Part shown: piece after piece, positions 26,384 to 35,057 of the stretch
Layout: each line of letters begins with the position of its first letter
Numbering within the stretch: position 1 is the first letter of the stretch
Assembly (NCBI GenBank): GCA_051122655.1
Contig: CP182107.1
Coordinates: 1,426,001 to 1,490,000, forward strand
DNA length: 64,000 nt
Direction: 5' to 3'
DNA from: Pasteurella sp030783905
GTDB taxonomy: Bacteria > Pseudomonadota > Gammaproteobacteria > Enterobacterales > Pasteurellaceae
Notes under the pieces: generated by a model
Database searches by the model: none
Told to the model about the DNA's origin: nothing
Seen by the model: only the letters and a program-made list of their open reading frames with translations
Made by a program: the position numbers and the translations under genes

Positions 26384-27628
26384 TTAGGCTTTATACACGA
26401 GTGTTGGCGGTCGATTATCAGTAATGGTGCTCGCTTCTACAATCACTTTTTCAAGATGTTGTAATGAAGGCAAATCATACATCGTATCCAACAAAATCGC
26501 TTCCACAATTGAGCGTAAACCACGGGCACCCGTTTTACGTGCCAAGGCTTTCTTCGCCATCGCAGTCAGCGCCTCTGGGCTAAACTCTAATGCCACTTCT
26601 TCTAAGCTAAATAATGCTTGGTATTGTTTAATCAACGCATTTTTTGGCTCGGTTAAAATTTTAACTAATGCGGCTTCATCTAACTCAGCCAACGGTGCCA
26701 CCACTGGTAAACGACCAATAAACTCTGGGATTAAACCAAATTTCATTAAATCATCTGGCTCGACTTGCTCAAATAATTGACTCAGCGTAGCTTTATCTTG
26801 TTTGCCTTTCACTTCGGCACTAAAGCCAATGCCAGAGCCAACATGTACCCGTTTTTCAATGACTTTATCCAACCCAGCAAATGCACCGCCACAAATAAAC
26901 AGAATTTTTGACGTATCCACACGCAACATTTCTTGTTGTGGGTGTTTACGTCCTCCTTGTGGCGGGATTGACGCGACAGTCCCTTCAATTAATTTTAATA
27001 ACGCTTGTTGCACCCCTTCACCAGATACATCACGGGTAATCGATGGGTTTTCTGATTTACGCGTAATCTTATCAATTTCATCAATGTAAATAATGCCTTG
27101 CTCAGCACGTTTTACATCATAGTCGCAACTTTGTACTAATTTTTGTAGCACATTTTCCACGTCTTCGCCCACGTAACCCGCTTCCGTCAAGGTCGTCGCA
27201 TCGGCCATGGCAAAAGGCACATTTAACATCCGCGCCATGGTTTCTGCCAATAAGGTTTTGCCACTTCCCGTTGGGCCAATTAACAAAATATTACTTTTGC
27301 CGAGTTCTACATCTGTAATCTGTTTGTCCGAGCGTAGACGTTTATAGTGATTGTAAACCGCAACGGATAAAACTTTCTTGGCATAATCTTGACCAATCAC
27401 ATAATCATCTAAATGCGCGCGAATTTCGTGTGGTGTGGGTAACTTTTGTGATGCGACGCTTTCAGCTTCTGACGTGTCTGATACGTCTGCCTCATCTGAC
27501 AACAACATATCATGACATAACTCGATACATTCATTGCAAATATAACCAGATGTCCCCGCAATTAACTTACTCACTTGTTTCTGTTCTTTACCACAAAAAG
27601 AACAATGTAATTCAGTGTCTTTTTCCAT
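26384..27628 (-). CDS. clpX: ClpXP unfoldase subunit ClpX
   Basis: ClpX recognises tagged proteins, unfolds them with ATP and feeds ClpP. The 414-residue protein has an N-terminal zinc-binding domain (CSFCGKEQ ... CNECIELC, about 10-35), an AAA+ domain with Walker A GPTGSGKTLL near residue 118, Walker B IIYIDEIDK and the pore-loop segment TEAGYVGEDV, and the C-terminal small domain. The IGF-type loop for docking to ClpP is present as GIGFSAEV. It starts 15 bases after clpP and is probably cotranscribed. Confidence 0.98.
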   Translation of the reverse strand: MEKDTELHCSFCGKEQKQVSKLIAGTSGYICNECIELCHDMLLSDEADVSDTSEAESVASQKLPTPHEIRAHLDDYVIGQDYAKKVLSVAVYNHYKRLRSDKQITDVELGKSNILLIGPTGSGKTLLAETMARMLNVPFAMADATTLTEAGYVGEDVENVLQKLVQSCDYDVKRAEQGIIYIDEIDKITRKSENPSITRDVSGEGVQQALLKLIEGTVASIPPQGGRKHPQQEMLRVDTSKILFICGGAFAGLDKVIEKRVHVGSGIGFSAEVKGKQDKATLSQLFEQVEPDDLMKFGLIPEFIGRLPVVAPLAELDEAALVKILTEPKNALIKQYQALFSLEEVALEFSPEALTAMAKKALARKTGARGLRSIVEAILLDTMYDLPSLQHLEKVIVEASTITDNRPPTLVYKA

Positions 27629-27643
27629 TTTGTACCCTAATAC

Positions 27644-28225
27644 TTATCGACTCGCTAATACTTCATCTACCAAGCCATAAGCTTTTGCTTCTTCTGCAGA
27701 CATAAAATTATCACGATCCGTATCTCGCTCAATGCGTTCGATAGTTTGGCCCGTATGAAATGCCAAGCGTTCATTTAATGTTTGCTTAATCTTTAAAATC
27801 TCTTGCGCATGAATCTGAATATCTGATGCTTGACCACGGAAGCCACCTAGCGGTTGGTGAATCATCACACGTGCGCTTGGCAAGGCAATACGTTTACCCG
27901 CGGTTCCCCCGGCTAACAAAAAGGCGCCCATTGAACAGGCTTGTCCGACGCAAAGGGTGCGAATATCAGGTTTGATAAATTGCATCGTATCGTAAATCGC
28001 CATCCCGGCCGTCACCGAACCACCTGGTGAGTTAATGTAAATATTAATGTCTTTTTCAGGATCTTCCGATTCTAAAAATAATAATTGCGCCACAATCAAA
28101 TTTGCCATACGGTCTTCTACTTCACCGCCCAAGAAGATCACACGCTCTTTTAATAAACGTGAATAAATATCATAAGAACGTTCACCTCTTGCGGTTTGTT
28201 CAACAACCATAGGAATTACACTCAT
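27644..28225 (-). CDS. clpP: ATP-dependent Clp protease proteolytic subunit
   Basis: ClpP is the serine-protease chamber of ClpXP/ClpAP. The 193-residue product has the nucleophile motif GQACSMGAFLLAGG and the histidine motif RVMIHQPLGG, and ends normally. An in-frame ATG 15 bases upstream (28240) would add five residues; I chose 28225 because GAGAGG precedes it and Haemophilus ClpP has the same start and length. clpX follows. Confidence 0.97.
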   Translation of the reverse strand: MSVIPMVVEQTARGERSYDIYSRLLKERVIFLGGEVEDRMANLIVAQLLFLESEDPEKDINIYINSPGGSVTAGMAIYDTMQFIKPDIRTLCVGQACSMGAFLLAGGTAGKRIALPSARVMIHQPLGGFRGQASDIQIHAQEILKIKQTLNERLAFHTGQTIERIERDTDRDNFMSAEEAKAYGLVDEVLASR

Positions 28226-28325
28226 CTCTACCTCTCTCAATCCATTAATGATCCGTTTCTCAATCGTATTGTTATTCTACCTGAAAATTCCGATTTCACT
28301 AAATTGAATATTGCACAAGATAAAA

Positions 28326-28362
28326 AAGTGCGGTCAAAATTTTCAACATTCTGACCGCACTT
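28326..28362 (-). terminator. Paired uptake-signal terminator after tig
   Basis: AAGTGCGGT (28326-28334) and ACCGCACTT (28354-28362), with flanking bases, form a stem with a 19-base loop followed by six T on the minus strand. It lies between tig and clpP. Confidence 0.7.
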
Positions 28363-28394
28363 ATTAAAAGATGAAATCGTAATACAAAAATGAA

Positions 28395-29693
28395 TTACGC
28401 TTGTGGATTCATCACTTCATCGAAAGAGGCTGCTTTTTCAGTCACTTGTGCTTTTGCAAGGACTGCATCTACGGCTTGCTCTTCTAATACCACGTTGCGA
28501 ATATTATTCATTAACTCTTTGTTTTTACCATAATATTCAACTACTTCTGCTGGTTGTTCATAAGCAGACGCAATGTCTTCAATCATCGCTTTAGCACGCG
28601 CTTCATCCACTTTTAATTCGTGAGAGGCAATCACTTCCGCTAATAATAAGCCAACTTGAACACGACGTTTTGCTTGTTCTTCAAACAATTCACGTGGTAA
28701 TTGAGCCGCTTGCTCTTTGTTACCACCGAAACGTTGTGCTGCTTGACCACGTAACACTTCGATTTCTTGTTCTACTGCAGATGCCGGTACGTCGATGGCA
28801 TTTTGTGCTAATAAACCGTCAATTACTTGACCTTTTACTTTCGCTGTTAATGCATTTTTCAATTCACGTTGCATATTTTTGCGAATTTCGTTACGTAAAT
28901 CATCAACAGTTTTGGTGTTTGGACCGAATTTAGCCACAAATTCATCGGTTAATTCAGGTAATACCATCACTTCCACTTTTTTCAAGGTAATCGCAAATTT
29001 AGCAGCTTTACCCTTTAAGTTTTCAGCGTGATATTCTTCAGGGAAAGTCACATTAATCTCAAATTGTTCGCCCGCTTTGTGACCTACAATGCCCTCTTCA
29101 AAACCCGGGATCATACGACCTTGCCCCATGAATAAGGTGAAATCTTCTGCTTTACCGCCTTCAAATACTTCACCGTCCACAGACCCTTCAAAATCGATCA
29201 CAACACGATCTTCTGCTTTCGCTGCGTCTTCTGTTTCCGCCCAAGTCGCTTGTTGTTTACGTAATACATCGATCATTTTATCAATGTCTGCATCCGTAAT
29301 TTCAACCACTGGTTTTTCTACTTTGATTTGATCTAAACCTTGTAAAGCCACTTCTGGATACACTTCAAATGTTGCAGTGAACACTAAATCTTTGCCCGCT
29401 TCAAATTGCTCAACCGCAAAAGATGGACGACCAACTAGATTCACTTTTTGTTCAATCATGACATTGAAGAAATTGCTTTGTAATACATCACCCAGTACAT
29501 CGTGACGCACAGAGGCACCAAAACGTTTTTCAATGATATGTGGTGGCACTTTACCTTTACGGAAACCGTCAACGCGTGCCGTTTTTGCAACACGTTTTAA
29601 TTCTTCACGTACGGCACTTTCAACAGTTTCAGCTGGAACGGTGATTTGAACACGACGCTCAAGACCTTGAGTTGTTTCAATAGTAAATGACAT
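28395..29693 (-). CDS. tig: Trigger factor
   Basis: Trigger factor is the ribosome-bound chaperone and prolyl isomerase met first by nascent chains. The 432-residue protein has the N-terminal ribosome-binding domain with the signature GFRKGKVPPHIIEKRFG (about 44-60), an FKBP-type isomerase domain around 150-245 (DRVVIDFEGSVDGEVFEGGKAEDFTLFMGQGRMIPGFE) and a helical C-terminal arm. The order tig-clpP-clpX-lon-ppiD on one strand matches other gammaproteobacteria. Confidence 0.97.
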   Translation of the reverse strand: MSFTIETTQGLERRVQITVPAETVESAVREELKRVAKTARVDGFRKGKVPPHIIEKRFGASVRHDVLGDVLQSNFFNVMIEQKVNLVGRPSFAVEQFEAGKDLVFTATFEVYPEVALQGLDQIKVEKPVVEITDADIDKMIDVLRKQQATWAETEDAAKAEDRVVIDFEGSVDGEVFEGGKAEDFTLFMGQGRMIPGFEEGIVGHKAGEQFEINVTFPEEYHAENLKGKAAKFAITLKKVEVMVLPELTDEFVAKFGPNTKTVDDLRNEIRKNMQRELKNALTAKVKGQVIDGLLAQNAIDVPASAVEQEIEVLRGQAAQRFGGNKEQAAQLPRELFEEQAKRRVQVGLLLAEVIASHELKVDEARAKAMIEDIASAYEQPAEVVEYYGKNKELMNNIRNVVLEEQAVDAVLAKAQVTEKAASFDEVMNPQA

Positions 29694-29857
29694 TATGTTA
29701 CCTCAAAATGAATTTGCACTCGGCGAATGCACGCACCGAACACGTTAGTAAAAATTTAAAGTTAAAAATAACCGACGAATTATAGCGGTTTAAAACACAT
29801 CAGTCGAGAAAATGCCGTATAAAAACGCATATTTGTTTATTTTTTGAACCAAACAAA

Positions 29858-29887
29858 AAGGAAGCCGACTTTCTCGGCTTCCTTTTT
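29858..29887 (-). terminator. Terminator after the BON-LysM gene
   Basis: AAGGAAGCCGA (29858-29868) pairs with TCGGCTTCCTT (29874-29884) across a 5-base loop, flanked by A-runs and T-runs on both sides. It lies about 25 bases past the stop of the LysM gene and can work on either strand. Confidence 0.8.
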
Positions 29888-29909
29888 ATCACAATAAAAT
29901 CAAGGTGTC

Positions 29910-30353
29910 TTAAAGTGCTTTTGGTAAACGAATTTTCTGCCCTGGGAAAATTTTATCCGCATCTTTAATCACTTCTTTATTTGCCTCGACGATAGCCGTG
30001 TATTTGCTACCATTACCATAAGTTTTCTCGGCAATTTTCCACAACGTATCCCCTTTTTGAATCACATAAAATTCATCGTCACCACTTAGGCTTTCGCCAC
30101 TCACAATCACCACTTTATCTACCTTGACTTTGGTAATGCCTGCCACATTACCTGCCATTAAGACTGCCTTCTCAAGCGCGCCTGCTGATTTTGCCGTCCC
30201 TTCAATGCTTGCTACGCCATCCTCTACTTTCACATTGAGGTCTTCAATGCCTGGATTATCTTCTTTAATATGTTTAGCGAGTGCTTCTGCTGCGTCTTCT
30301 TGTTTAGAAAAAAGCTTACGCCCAATATCACTGACAAAATCAAATAAACCCAT
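29910..30353 (-). CDS. kbp: BON-LysM domain protein (Kbp/YgaU-like)
   Basis: The 147-residue protein has an N-terminal amphipathic part, a BON domain (about 25-85, DNPGIEDLNVKVEDGVASIEGTAKSAGALEKAVLMAGNVAGI) and a C-terminal LysM domain (about 95-145, EFYVIQKGDTLWKIAEKTYGNGSKY ... IFPGQKIRLP). E. coli YgaU/Kbp has the same layout and length, lacks a signal peptide and binds potassium ions in the cytoplasm. The start at 30353 follows GAGGAA. It is divergent from the metallopeptidase gene. The function is transferred by similarity. Confidence 0.88.
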   Translation of the reverse strand: MGLFDFVSDIGRKLFSKQEDAAEALAKHIKEDNPGIEDLNVKVEDGVASIEGTAKSAGALEKAVLMAGNVAGITKVKVDKVVIVSGESLSGDDEFYVIQKGDTLWKIAEKTYGNGSKYTAIVEANKEVIKDADKIFPGQKIRLPKAL

Positions 30354-30524
30354 AATACATTCCTCTTTTGTTAAAAAATCAACTAGACCATAACGGAATC
30401 ATGCAGTGAAGTCCACGACTAAGGCAAATCTTTACATAACTTGAAAATTTTTGCACAAATTTGACCGCACTTTGAACAATCTAAGCTAGAATACCTTTTT
30501 AATGAGAATAAGTGAGAACAGATT

Positions 30525-31340
30525 ATGCGTTGGCGTGGCCGTAGAGAAAGCACAAATGTAGAAGATCGTCGTGGCTTGGGCGGGGGTAAGAAAACGGGCA
30601 TTTTAGGCATCATTATTTTACTCATTGGCGCCTATTATGGTGTGGATTTATCCAGCTTAGTTGGTACATCAGATGTTGACATACCGCAATCGAGTCCATT
30701 AGCCAGTCAAGAAGAACAAGAACTCAACAGTTTATCTCGAGTCGTGCTTGCAGATACAGAAACAGTCTGGGGCAACTACTTTAGCCGTCACCAACAACAT
30801 TATCAGCCACCAGTAATGGTACTCTATAATGGCGTAACCCATACGGCTTGTGGCACGGGGCAATCTGCCATGGGGCCCTTTTATTGCCCGAATGATCGTA
30901 AAGTCTATCTTGATTTATCCTTTTATCAGGACATGAAAACAACGCTTGGCGCAGGCGGAGAAGCCGCATTTGCCTATGTGATTGCACATGAAGTGGGACA
31001 TCATATCCAAAATCTGCTTGGCATTTTACCCAAAGTACATCAATTACAAGGGCAAACAAGTCGTACCCAAGCCAACCAACTTTCCGTTAAAGTGGAACTC
31101 CAAGCAGATTGCTTTGCGGGCGTTTGGGCATATCAGGCGACCCAAACAGGGCTATTTGAAACCGGTGATATTGAAAACGCCTTCAATGCAGCTGAAGCAG
31201 TGGGCGATGATCGCCTACAAAAACGCTCTCAAGGTTATGTTGTCCCCGATAGCTTTACTCACGGTACCGCAGCGCAACGTTTACATTGGTTCAAGCGAGG
31301 CTTAAACAGTGGCGATCCTAATCAATGCCATACCTTCTGA
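30525..31340 (+). CDS. ypfJ: YpfJ-family zinc metallopeptidase
   Basis: The 271-residue protein starts MRWRGRRESTNVEDRRG, has one membrane span (about 25-43) and a globular part with the zinc motif HEVGHH at residues 155-160 and a downstream QADCFAG segment whose acidic residue is likely a third ligand. This fits the 'neutral zinc metallopeptidase' family (E. coli YpfJ), whose substrate I do not know. It stands alone, divergent from the LysM gene and upstream of the sorbitol operon. An uptake signal lies at 30464-30472 in the divergent spacer. Confidence 0.88.
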   Translation: MRWRGRRESTNVEDRRGLGGGKKTGILGIIILLIGAYYGVDLSSLVGTSDVDIPQSSPLASQEEQELNSLSRVVLADTETVWGNYFSRHQQHYQPPVMVLYNGVTHTACGTGQSAMGPFYCPNDRKVYLDLSFYQDMKTTLGAGGEAAFAYVIAHEVGHHIQNLLGILPKVHQLQGQTSRTQANQLSVKVELQADCFAGVWAYQATQTGLFETGDIENAFNAAEAVGDDRLQKRSQGYVVPDSFTHGTAAQRLHWFKRGLNSGDPNQCHTF

Positions 31341-31564
31341 GACGTTTTTCACAAAGTGCGTTAGCCATGTAGAACAGGGTTTATCGCACGTTGTTTGTTT
31401 TTACCCCTCTTTTTTCCTCTTTTTTCATCATCTTTCGTTCATACTTTATACTATTTCTATATTTCAGAGTGAATATTCGTCTTATCACACTAAAAGAAAT
31501 GAAAAATGAAAAATAAAAAATCAAAATAAAATATTTTTATTTCATTTTGATAAATTTGTTTTCG

Positions 31565-31586
31565 AACTGTGATCTAACTCACTTTT
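31565..31586 (+). promoter_or_regulatory. CRP (cAMP receptor protein) site of the srl operon
   Basis: TGTGA (31568-31572), six bases, then TCACT (31579-31583), flanked by AA and TTT, match the E. coli-type CRP consensus at 18 of 22 positions by my count. The centre, 31575.5, is 41.5 bases upstream of a start predicted from the -10 box, the class II activator spacing. Confidence 0.8.
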
Positions 31587-31604
31587 TTTAAAACAGAAAT
31601 GATC

Positions 31605-31610
31605 TATGAT
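31605..31610 (+). promoter_or_regulatory. -10 box of the srl operon promoter
   Basis: TATGAT at 31605-31610 lies 22 bases after the CRP half-site end. There is no good -35 box, as expected for a CRP-dependent promoter. The predicted transcript start is near 31617, leaving a leader of about 50 bases before srlA. Confidence 0.6.
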
Positions 31611-31667
31611 CAAACACGTTGTCGTTCTACAGCAACACAATTTCAACTCTTCATTATAGGAGGTCGT

Positions 31668-32222
31668 ATGATCGAATACATTACACATGGTGCCGAGTGG
31701 TTTATTGGGCTATTCCAGAAAGGTGGTGAAGTTTTAGTGAGTATGATGACAGGCATCTTACCTTTATTAATTTCTCTTTTGGTTGTCATGAATGCTTTAA
31801 TTAAGTTTATTGGACAAGAACGTATTGAGCGTCTTGCCCAACGTAGTGCCGGCAATCCCATCTCTCGCTATTTAATTTTACCCGTCATTGGGACATTTAT
31901 TTTCTGTAATCCCATGACATTAAGTTTAGGCCGTTTCTTACCTGAACGTTACAAACCAAGCTATTACGCTGCTGCTTCATATAGCTGCCATTCAATGAAT
32001 GGATTATTCCCACACATTAATCCAGGCGAACTCTTTGTTTACTTAGGTATCGCAAGTGGCTTAACCACATTAGGTTTACCGCTTGGTCCGTTAGCAATCA
32101 GTTATTTGCTAGTCGGTATGGTAACTAACTTTTTCCGTGGCTGGATCACTGACTTCACTACCGCAATTTTTGAGAAAAGAATGGGTATCACCCTTGAACG
32201 TGAAGTTCACATCGCTAAATAA
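31668..32222 (+). CDS. srlA: PTS sorbitol (glucitol) permease IIC component
   Basis: SrlA is the membrane channel part of the sorbitol phosphotransferase system. The 184-residue protein starts MIEYITHGAEWFIGLFQKGGEVL and has several hydrophobic spans (about 28-48, 70-90, 125-160) with SYSCHSMNGLFPHINPGE, a motif of the GutA/SrlA family. An in-frame ATG at 31599 would add 23 residues but lies upstream of the predicted transcript start; AGGAGG directly precedes 31668. srlE follows after 28 bases. The IIC domain continues in srlE, as in E. coli. Confidence 0.95.
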   Translation: MIEYITHGAEWFIGLFQKGGEVLVSMMTGILPLLISLLVVMNALIKFIGQERIERLAQRSAGNPISRYLILPVIGTFIFCNPMTLSLGRFLPERYKPSYYAAASYSCHSMNGLFPHINPGELFVYLGIASGLTTLGLPLGPLAISYLLVGMVTNFFRGWITDFTTAIFEKRMGITLEREVHIAK

Positions 32223-32250
32223 TCATCTCTTAAGAACGGAGTAACAAATA

Positions 32251-33249
32251 ATGAGTAAAGCACTTTATATTGAAAGAGGCAATAGTGGTTGGGGCGGTCC
32301 TTTAACGCTACCAGTAGTCGAAGGGAAAAAAGTTGTTTATATGACTGGGGGCACTCGACCAGAGATCGTGGAGACGATTGCACAATTAACAGGTTGGGAA
32401 GCGGTTGATGGTTTCAAAGAAGGTGAACCACCTGCAGAAGAAATCGGTATCGCAATCATTGACTGTGGCGGTACATTACGTTGTGGTTTATACCCAAAAC
32501 GTCGTATTCCGACCATTAATATTCACGCAACAGGTAAATCAGGTCCGCTTGCACAATATATTGTAGAAGATATTTATGTTTCAGGTGTGAAACCACAAAA
32601 CATTCAGCTGATTGATTCAGATGCACCTGCACCACAAGTAGCAGAAAGTGTGAAAGAATCAGCCGCACCAACTCAGCAATACAAAGAATATGATGCGAAT
32701 AAAAAAATTACTGAGCAAAGCGATGGTTTATTAGCAAAAATTGGTATTGGAATGGGGGCTATTGTGGCGGTCTTCTTCCAAGCTGGACGAGACACCATTG
32801 ACACCGTACTGAAAACAATTTTGCCATTTATGGCGTTCGTTTCAGCCTTAATCGGTATCATCATTGCATCTGGTTTAGGGGATTTAGTCGCTCACGGTTT
32901 AACACCTTTAGCAAATAGCCCAATAGGACTCGTCACGCTAGCCTTGATCTGTTCTTTCCCGCTTCTTTCACCATTCTTGGGGCCAGGGGCAGTTATTGCA
33001 CAAGTCATTGGTGTTTTAGTGGGGACGCAAATTGGTTTAGGCAATATTCCTCCACATCTCGCCCTACCGGCATTATTTGCTATCAATGCTCAAGCGGCTT
33101 GTGATTTCATCCCAGTAGGTCTATCAATGGCAGAAGCAAAACAAGATACTGTACGCGTTGGCGTACCTGCTGTATTAGTTGGCCGTTTCTTAACAGGGGC
33201 ACCAACAGTACTCATCGCATGGTTAGTTTCCGCCTTTATTTATCATTAA
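32251..33249 (+). CDS. srlE: PTS sorbitol IIBC component
   Basis: SrlE takes phosphate from the IIA protein on a cysteine and gives it to incoming sorbitol. The 332-residue protein has an N-terminal IIB domain with GGTRPEIVETIAQLTGW and DCGGTLRCGLYPKRRIPT (Cys72 and Cys78, the latter in the LRCG context expected for the phosphorylated residue). Then comes a linker rich in Pro and Ala and, from about residue 165, a membrane part with five or so spans. The spacer to srlB contains a perfect hairpin. Confidence 0.95.
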   Translation: MSKALYIERGNSGWGGPLTLPVVEGKKVVYMTGGTRPEIVETIAQLTGWEAVDGFKEGEPPAEEIGIAIIDCGGTLRCGLYPKRRIPTINIHATGKSGPLAQYIVEDIYVSGVKPQNIQLIDSDAPAPQVAESVKESAAPTQQYKEYDANKKITEQSDGLLAKIGIGMGAIVAVFFQAGRDTIDTVLKTILPFMAFVSALIGIIIASGLGDLVAHGLTPLANSPIGLVTLALICSFPLLSPFLGPGAVIAQVIGVLVGTQIGLGNIPPHLALPALFAINAQAACDFIPVGLSMAEAKQDTVRVGVPAVLVGRFLTGAPTVLIAWLVSAFIYH

Positions 33250-33257
33250 ACTTCACG

Positions 33258-33284
33258 TAATGGACGTTTCTAATACGTCCATTA
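33258..33284 (+). repeat. Perfect hairpin between srlE and srlB
   Basis: TAATGGACGT (33258-33267) and ACGTCCATTA (33275-33284) form a 10-bp stem with a 7-base loop. No T-run follows, so it looks like an mRNA stability or processing element in the operon and not a terminator. Confidence 0.7.
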
Positions 33285-33324
33285 TATCCACTTAACTCAA
33301 ATTGACGCAGGTAAGGATTTAGTA

Positions 33325-33696
33325 ATGAAGACGCTTTATCAAACCAAATTTACTGACGTTGGCGGTTCAGCAGCCGAAGCCTTAGAAGATGGTATGCTGA
33401 TCACGTTTAAACAGGGCGTGCCAGAAGGAATAGTGGACTACTGCTATATTCTCGCACATGGGGAATTACTTGATGACTTACAGGTTGGTGATCAAGTAAA
33501 TTTTGACCAACAAACCTACTTCATCACCGCCATCGGGAATGTTGCGAACAAAAATCTCAGAGAGCTTGGTCATGTGACTTGGCGCTTTGATAGTGCGACG
33601 GAGGCGGAATTCCCTGGAAGTATTCACCTCCAAGGAACGCCACCGCAAAGCGTAGCAATCGATAGTGTGTTAATTATCAAACGTGATGAAGAATAA
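33325..33696 (+). CDS. srlB: PTS sorbitol IIA component
   Basis: SrlB accepts phosphate from HPr and passes it to SrlE in the cytoplasm. The 123-residue protein is of family length and carries the GutB-type histidine in YILAHGEL (His45 is the candidate phosphorylated residue). It is 75 bases after srlE and 29 bases before srlD, so it is within the operon. Confidence 0.94.
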   Translation: MKTLYQTKFTDVGGSAAEALEDGMLITFKQGVPEGIVDYCYILAHGELLDDLQVGDQVNFDQQTYFITAIGNVANKNLRELGHVTWRFDSATEAEFPGSIHLQGTPPQSVAIDSVLIIKRDEE

Positions 33697-33725
33697 TCCA
33701 TTTTAATTTTTAGAAGGAAAAAGTT

Positions 33726-34505
33726 ATGTCAAAAGTTGCAGTCGTTGTTGGTGGAGGCCAAACATTAGGTGCCTTCTTATCTGAAGGTCTCGCTGAAGCG
33801 GGATACCGTGTTGTCGTTGCTGACCTTAATGGTGAAAATGCCAAACAAGTTGCGGCACGTATTAATACACAACGTGGCGAAGGTCAGTCTGTTGGCGTAC
33901 AAGTAGATGCGGGTGATGAAGCAAGCGTTGAAAAGCTCGCCCATGCCACAGATGAAGCGTTCGGACGAGTTGACCTACTCGTTTATAGTGCAGGTACTGC
34001 GAAAGCCTCTCCAATTTGGGATTTCGAGTTAAAAGATTTCGATCTTTCTGTCAAAGTTAACCTAACTGGTTACTTCTTATGTGCGAAACACTTCTCTCGC
34101 TTAATGATCCGTGATGGTGTGAAAGGTCGTATTATCCAAATTAACTCTAAATCAGGTAAAGTCGGTAGTAAATACAACTCAGGTTATAGTGCGGCGAAAT
34201 TCGGTGGTGTAGGTTTAACCCAGTCTCTTGCCTTGGATCTTGCTGATCACGGCATTACCGTACATTCATTAATGTTAGGTAACTTACTCAAATCACCAAT
34301 GTTCCAATCTTTGATCCCTCAATACGCGAAGAAATTAGGTATTCCTGAAGATCAAGTTGAACAAGTGTACATTGATAAAGTACCACTTAAACGTGGTTGT
34401 GATTATCAAGATGTATTGAACGTACTGAAATTCTATGCCAGTGAAGAAGCCTCTTATTGTACAGGCCAATCAATTAATATCACCGGTGGTCAAGTAATGT
34501 TCTAA
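33726..34505 (+). CDS. srlD: Sorbitol-6-phosphate 2-dehydrogenase
   Basis: SrlD oxidises sorbitol 6-phosphate to fructose 6-phosphate with NAD+, linking uptake to glycolysis. The 259-residue protein is a short-chain dehydrogenase with the coenzyme loop VVVGGGQTLGAF (6-17), an acidic residue at the end of strand 2 (VVADLNGENA) that favours NAD, INSKSGKVGSKYNSGYSAAKFGG with the Tyr-x3-Lys catalytic pair and the C-terminal CTGQSINITGGQVMF. A ribosome site AGAAGGAAA precedes it. Confidence 0.95.
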   Translation: MSKVAVVVGGGQTLGAFLSEGLAEAGYRVVVADLNGENAKQVAARINTQRGEGQSVGVQVDAGDEASVEKLAHATDEAFGRVDLLVYSAGTAKASPIWDFELKDFDLSVKVNLTGYFLCAKHFSRLMIRDGVKGRIIQINSKSGKVGSKYNSGYSAAKFGGVGLTQSLALDLADHGITVHSLMLGNLLKSPMFQSLIPQYAKKLGIPEDQVEQVYIDKVPLKRGCDYQDVLNVLKFYASEEASYCTGQSINITGGQVMF

Positions 34506-34522
34506 GCGAACAACAGTACGCT

Positions 34523-34592
34523 AACTTTTAGCCTTGTTAAGAAAACATCCCGCTATTTGGCACTGAATTTTCAAAACTTGGCTAAAAGTTAT
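34523..34592 (+). repeat. 12-bp inverted repeat between srlD and gutM
   Basis: TAACTTTTAGCC (34523-34534) is repeated as its exact complement at 34581-34592, 46 bases apart. It starts soon after the srlD stop and ends about 20 bases before the gutM start. It may fold in mRNA and separate expression of the enzyme genes from the regulators. Confidence 0.7.
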
Positions 34593-34612
34593 TTCAAATT
34601 TTTGGAGGGGAC

Positions 34613-34981
34613 ATGGATAACATAACAATATTGATTTTCTTTGCTTCGTTTATGTGGCTGATGCAAATTATCCTGGGTTGGCTACAAGTCACCGCCTTTA
34701 ATCGAGCCTTTATGGCGATTAGTCAAAAAGGTAAAATTTTAACAGGCAGAAACAGTGGGCGCTTTAATCCAAAGTCACTCATTGTATTGGCAGTAGATGA
34801 GAATGATATGGTTATTGATAGCTTACAGATGAAAGGGCTTTCTGTCTTTGCTCGCCCACAAAAATGTGAACCTGTCATTGGCTTAAAAGTCGATCAAATC
34901 CAACCAGAACATATTTTTCCCAAAGATAAAAAATCACAATTTGCCTTAAAAATTGCCATTTCATCGTTATATAGAAGCTAA
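34613..34981 (+). CDS. srlM: Sorbitol operon activator GutM/SrlM
   Basis: The 122-residue protein matches the GutM family, an unusual activator of the sorbitol genes in enteric bacteria. It has an N-terminal membrane-type segment (about 5-25, ILIFFASFMWLMQIILGW) followed by a basic region with KILTGRNSGRFNPKSLIVLAVDE and a soluble end. The start at 34613 follows GGAGGGG. How GutM, with its membrane segment, affects transcription is not clear in any species I know. Confidence 0.85.
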   Translation: MDNITILIFFASFMWLMQIILGWLQVTAFNRAFMAISQKGKILTGRNSGRFNPKSLIVLAVDENDMVIDSLQMKGLSVFARPQKCEPVIGLKVDQIQPEHIFPKDKKSQFALKIAISSLYRS

Positions 34982-35057
34982 AGTAACCAAATGAAACTTT
35001 TTTCTTTCAATTGATACACTTTTAACGACAAAATACTTATAATATGGTTGAAAATAA

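Larger units (their letters stand above)
31341..31667 (+). other. Upstream region of the sorbitol operon
   Basis: These 327 bases are noncoding. The first 200 are pyrimidine-rich then A/T-rich with no gene I can support. The last 100 hold a CRP site and promoter (see next entries), then the srlA ribosome binding site TAGGAGG. Confidence 0.6.
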
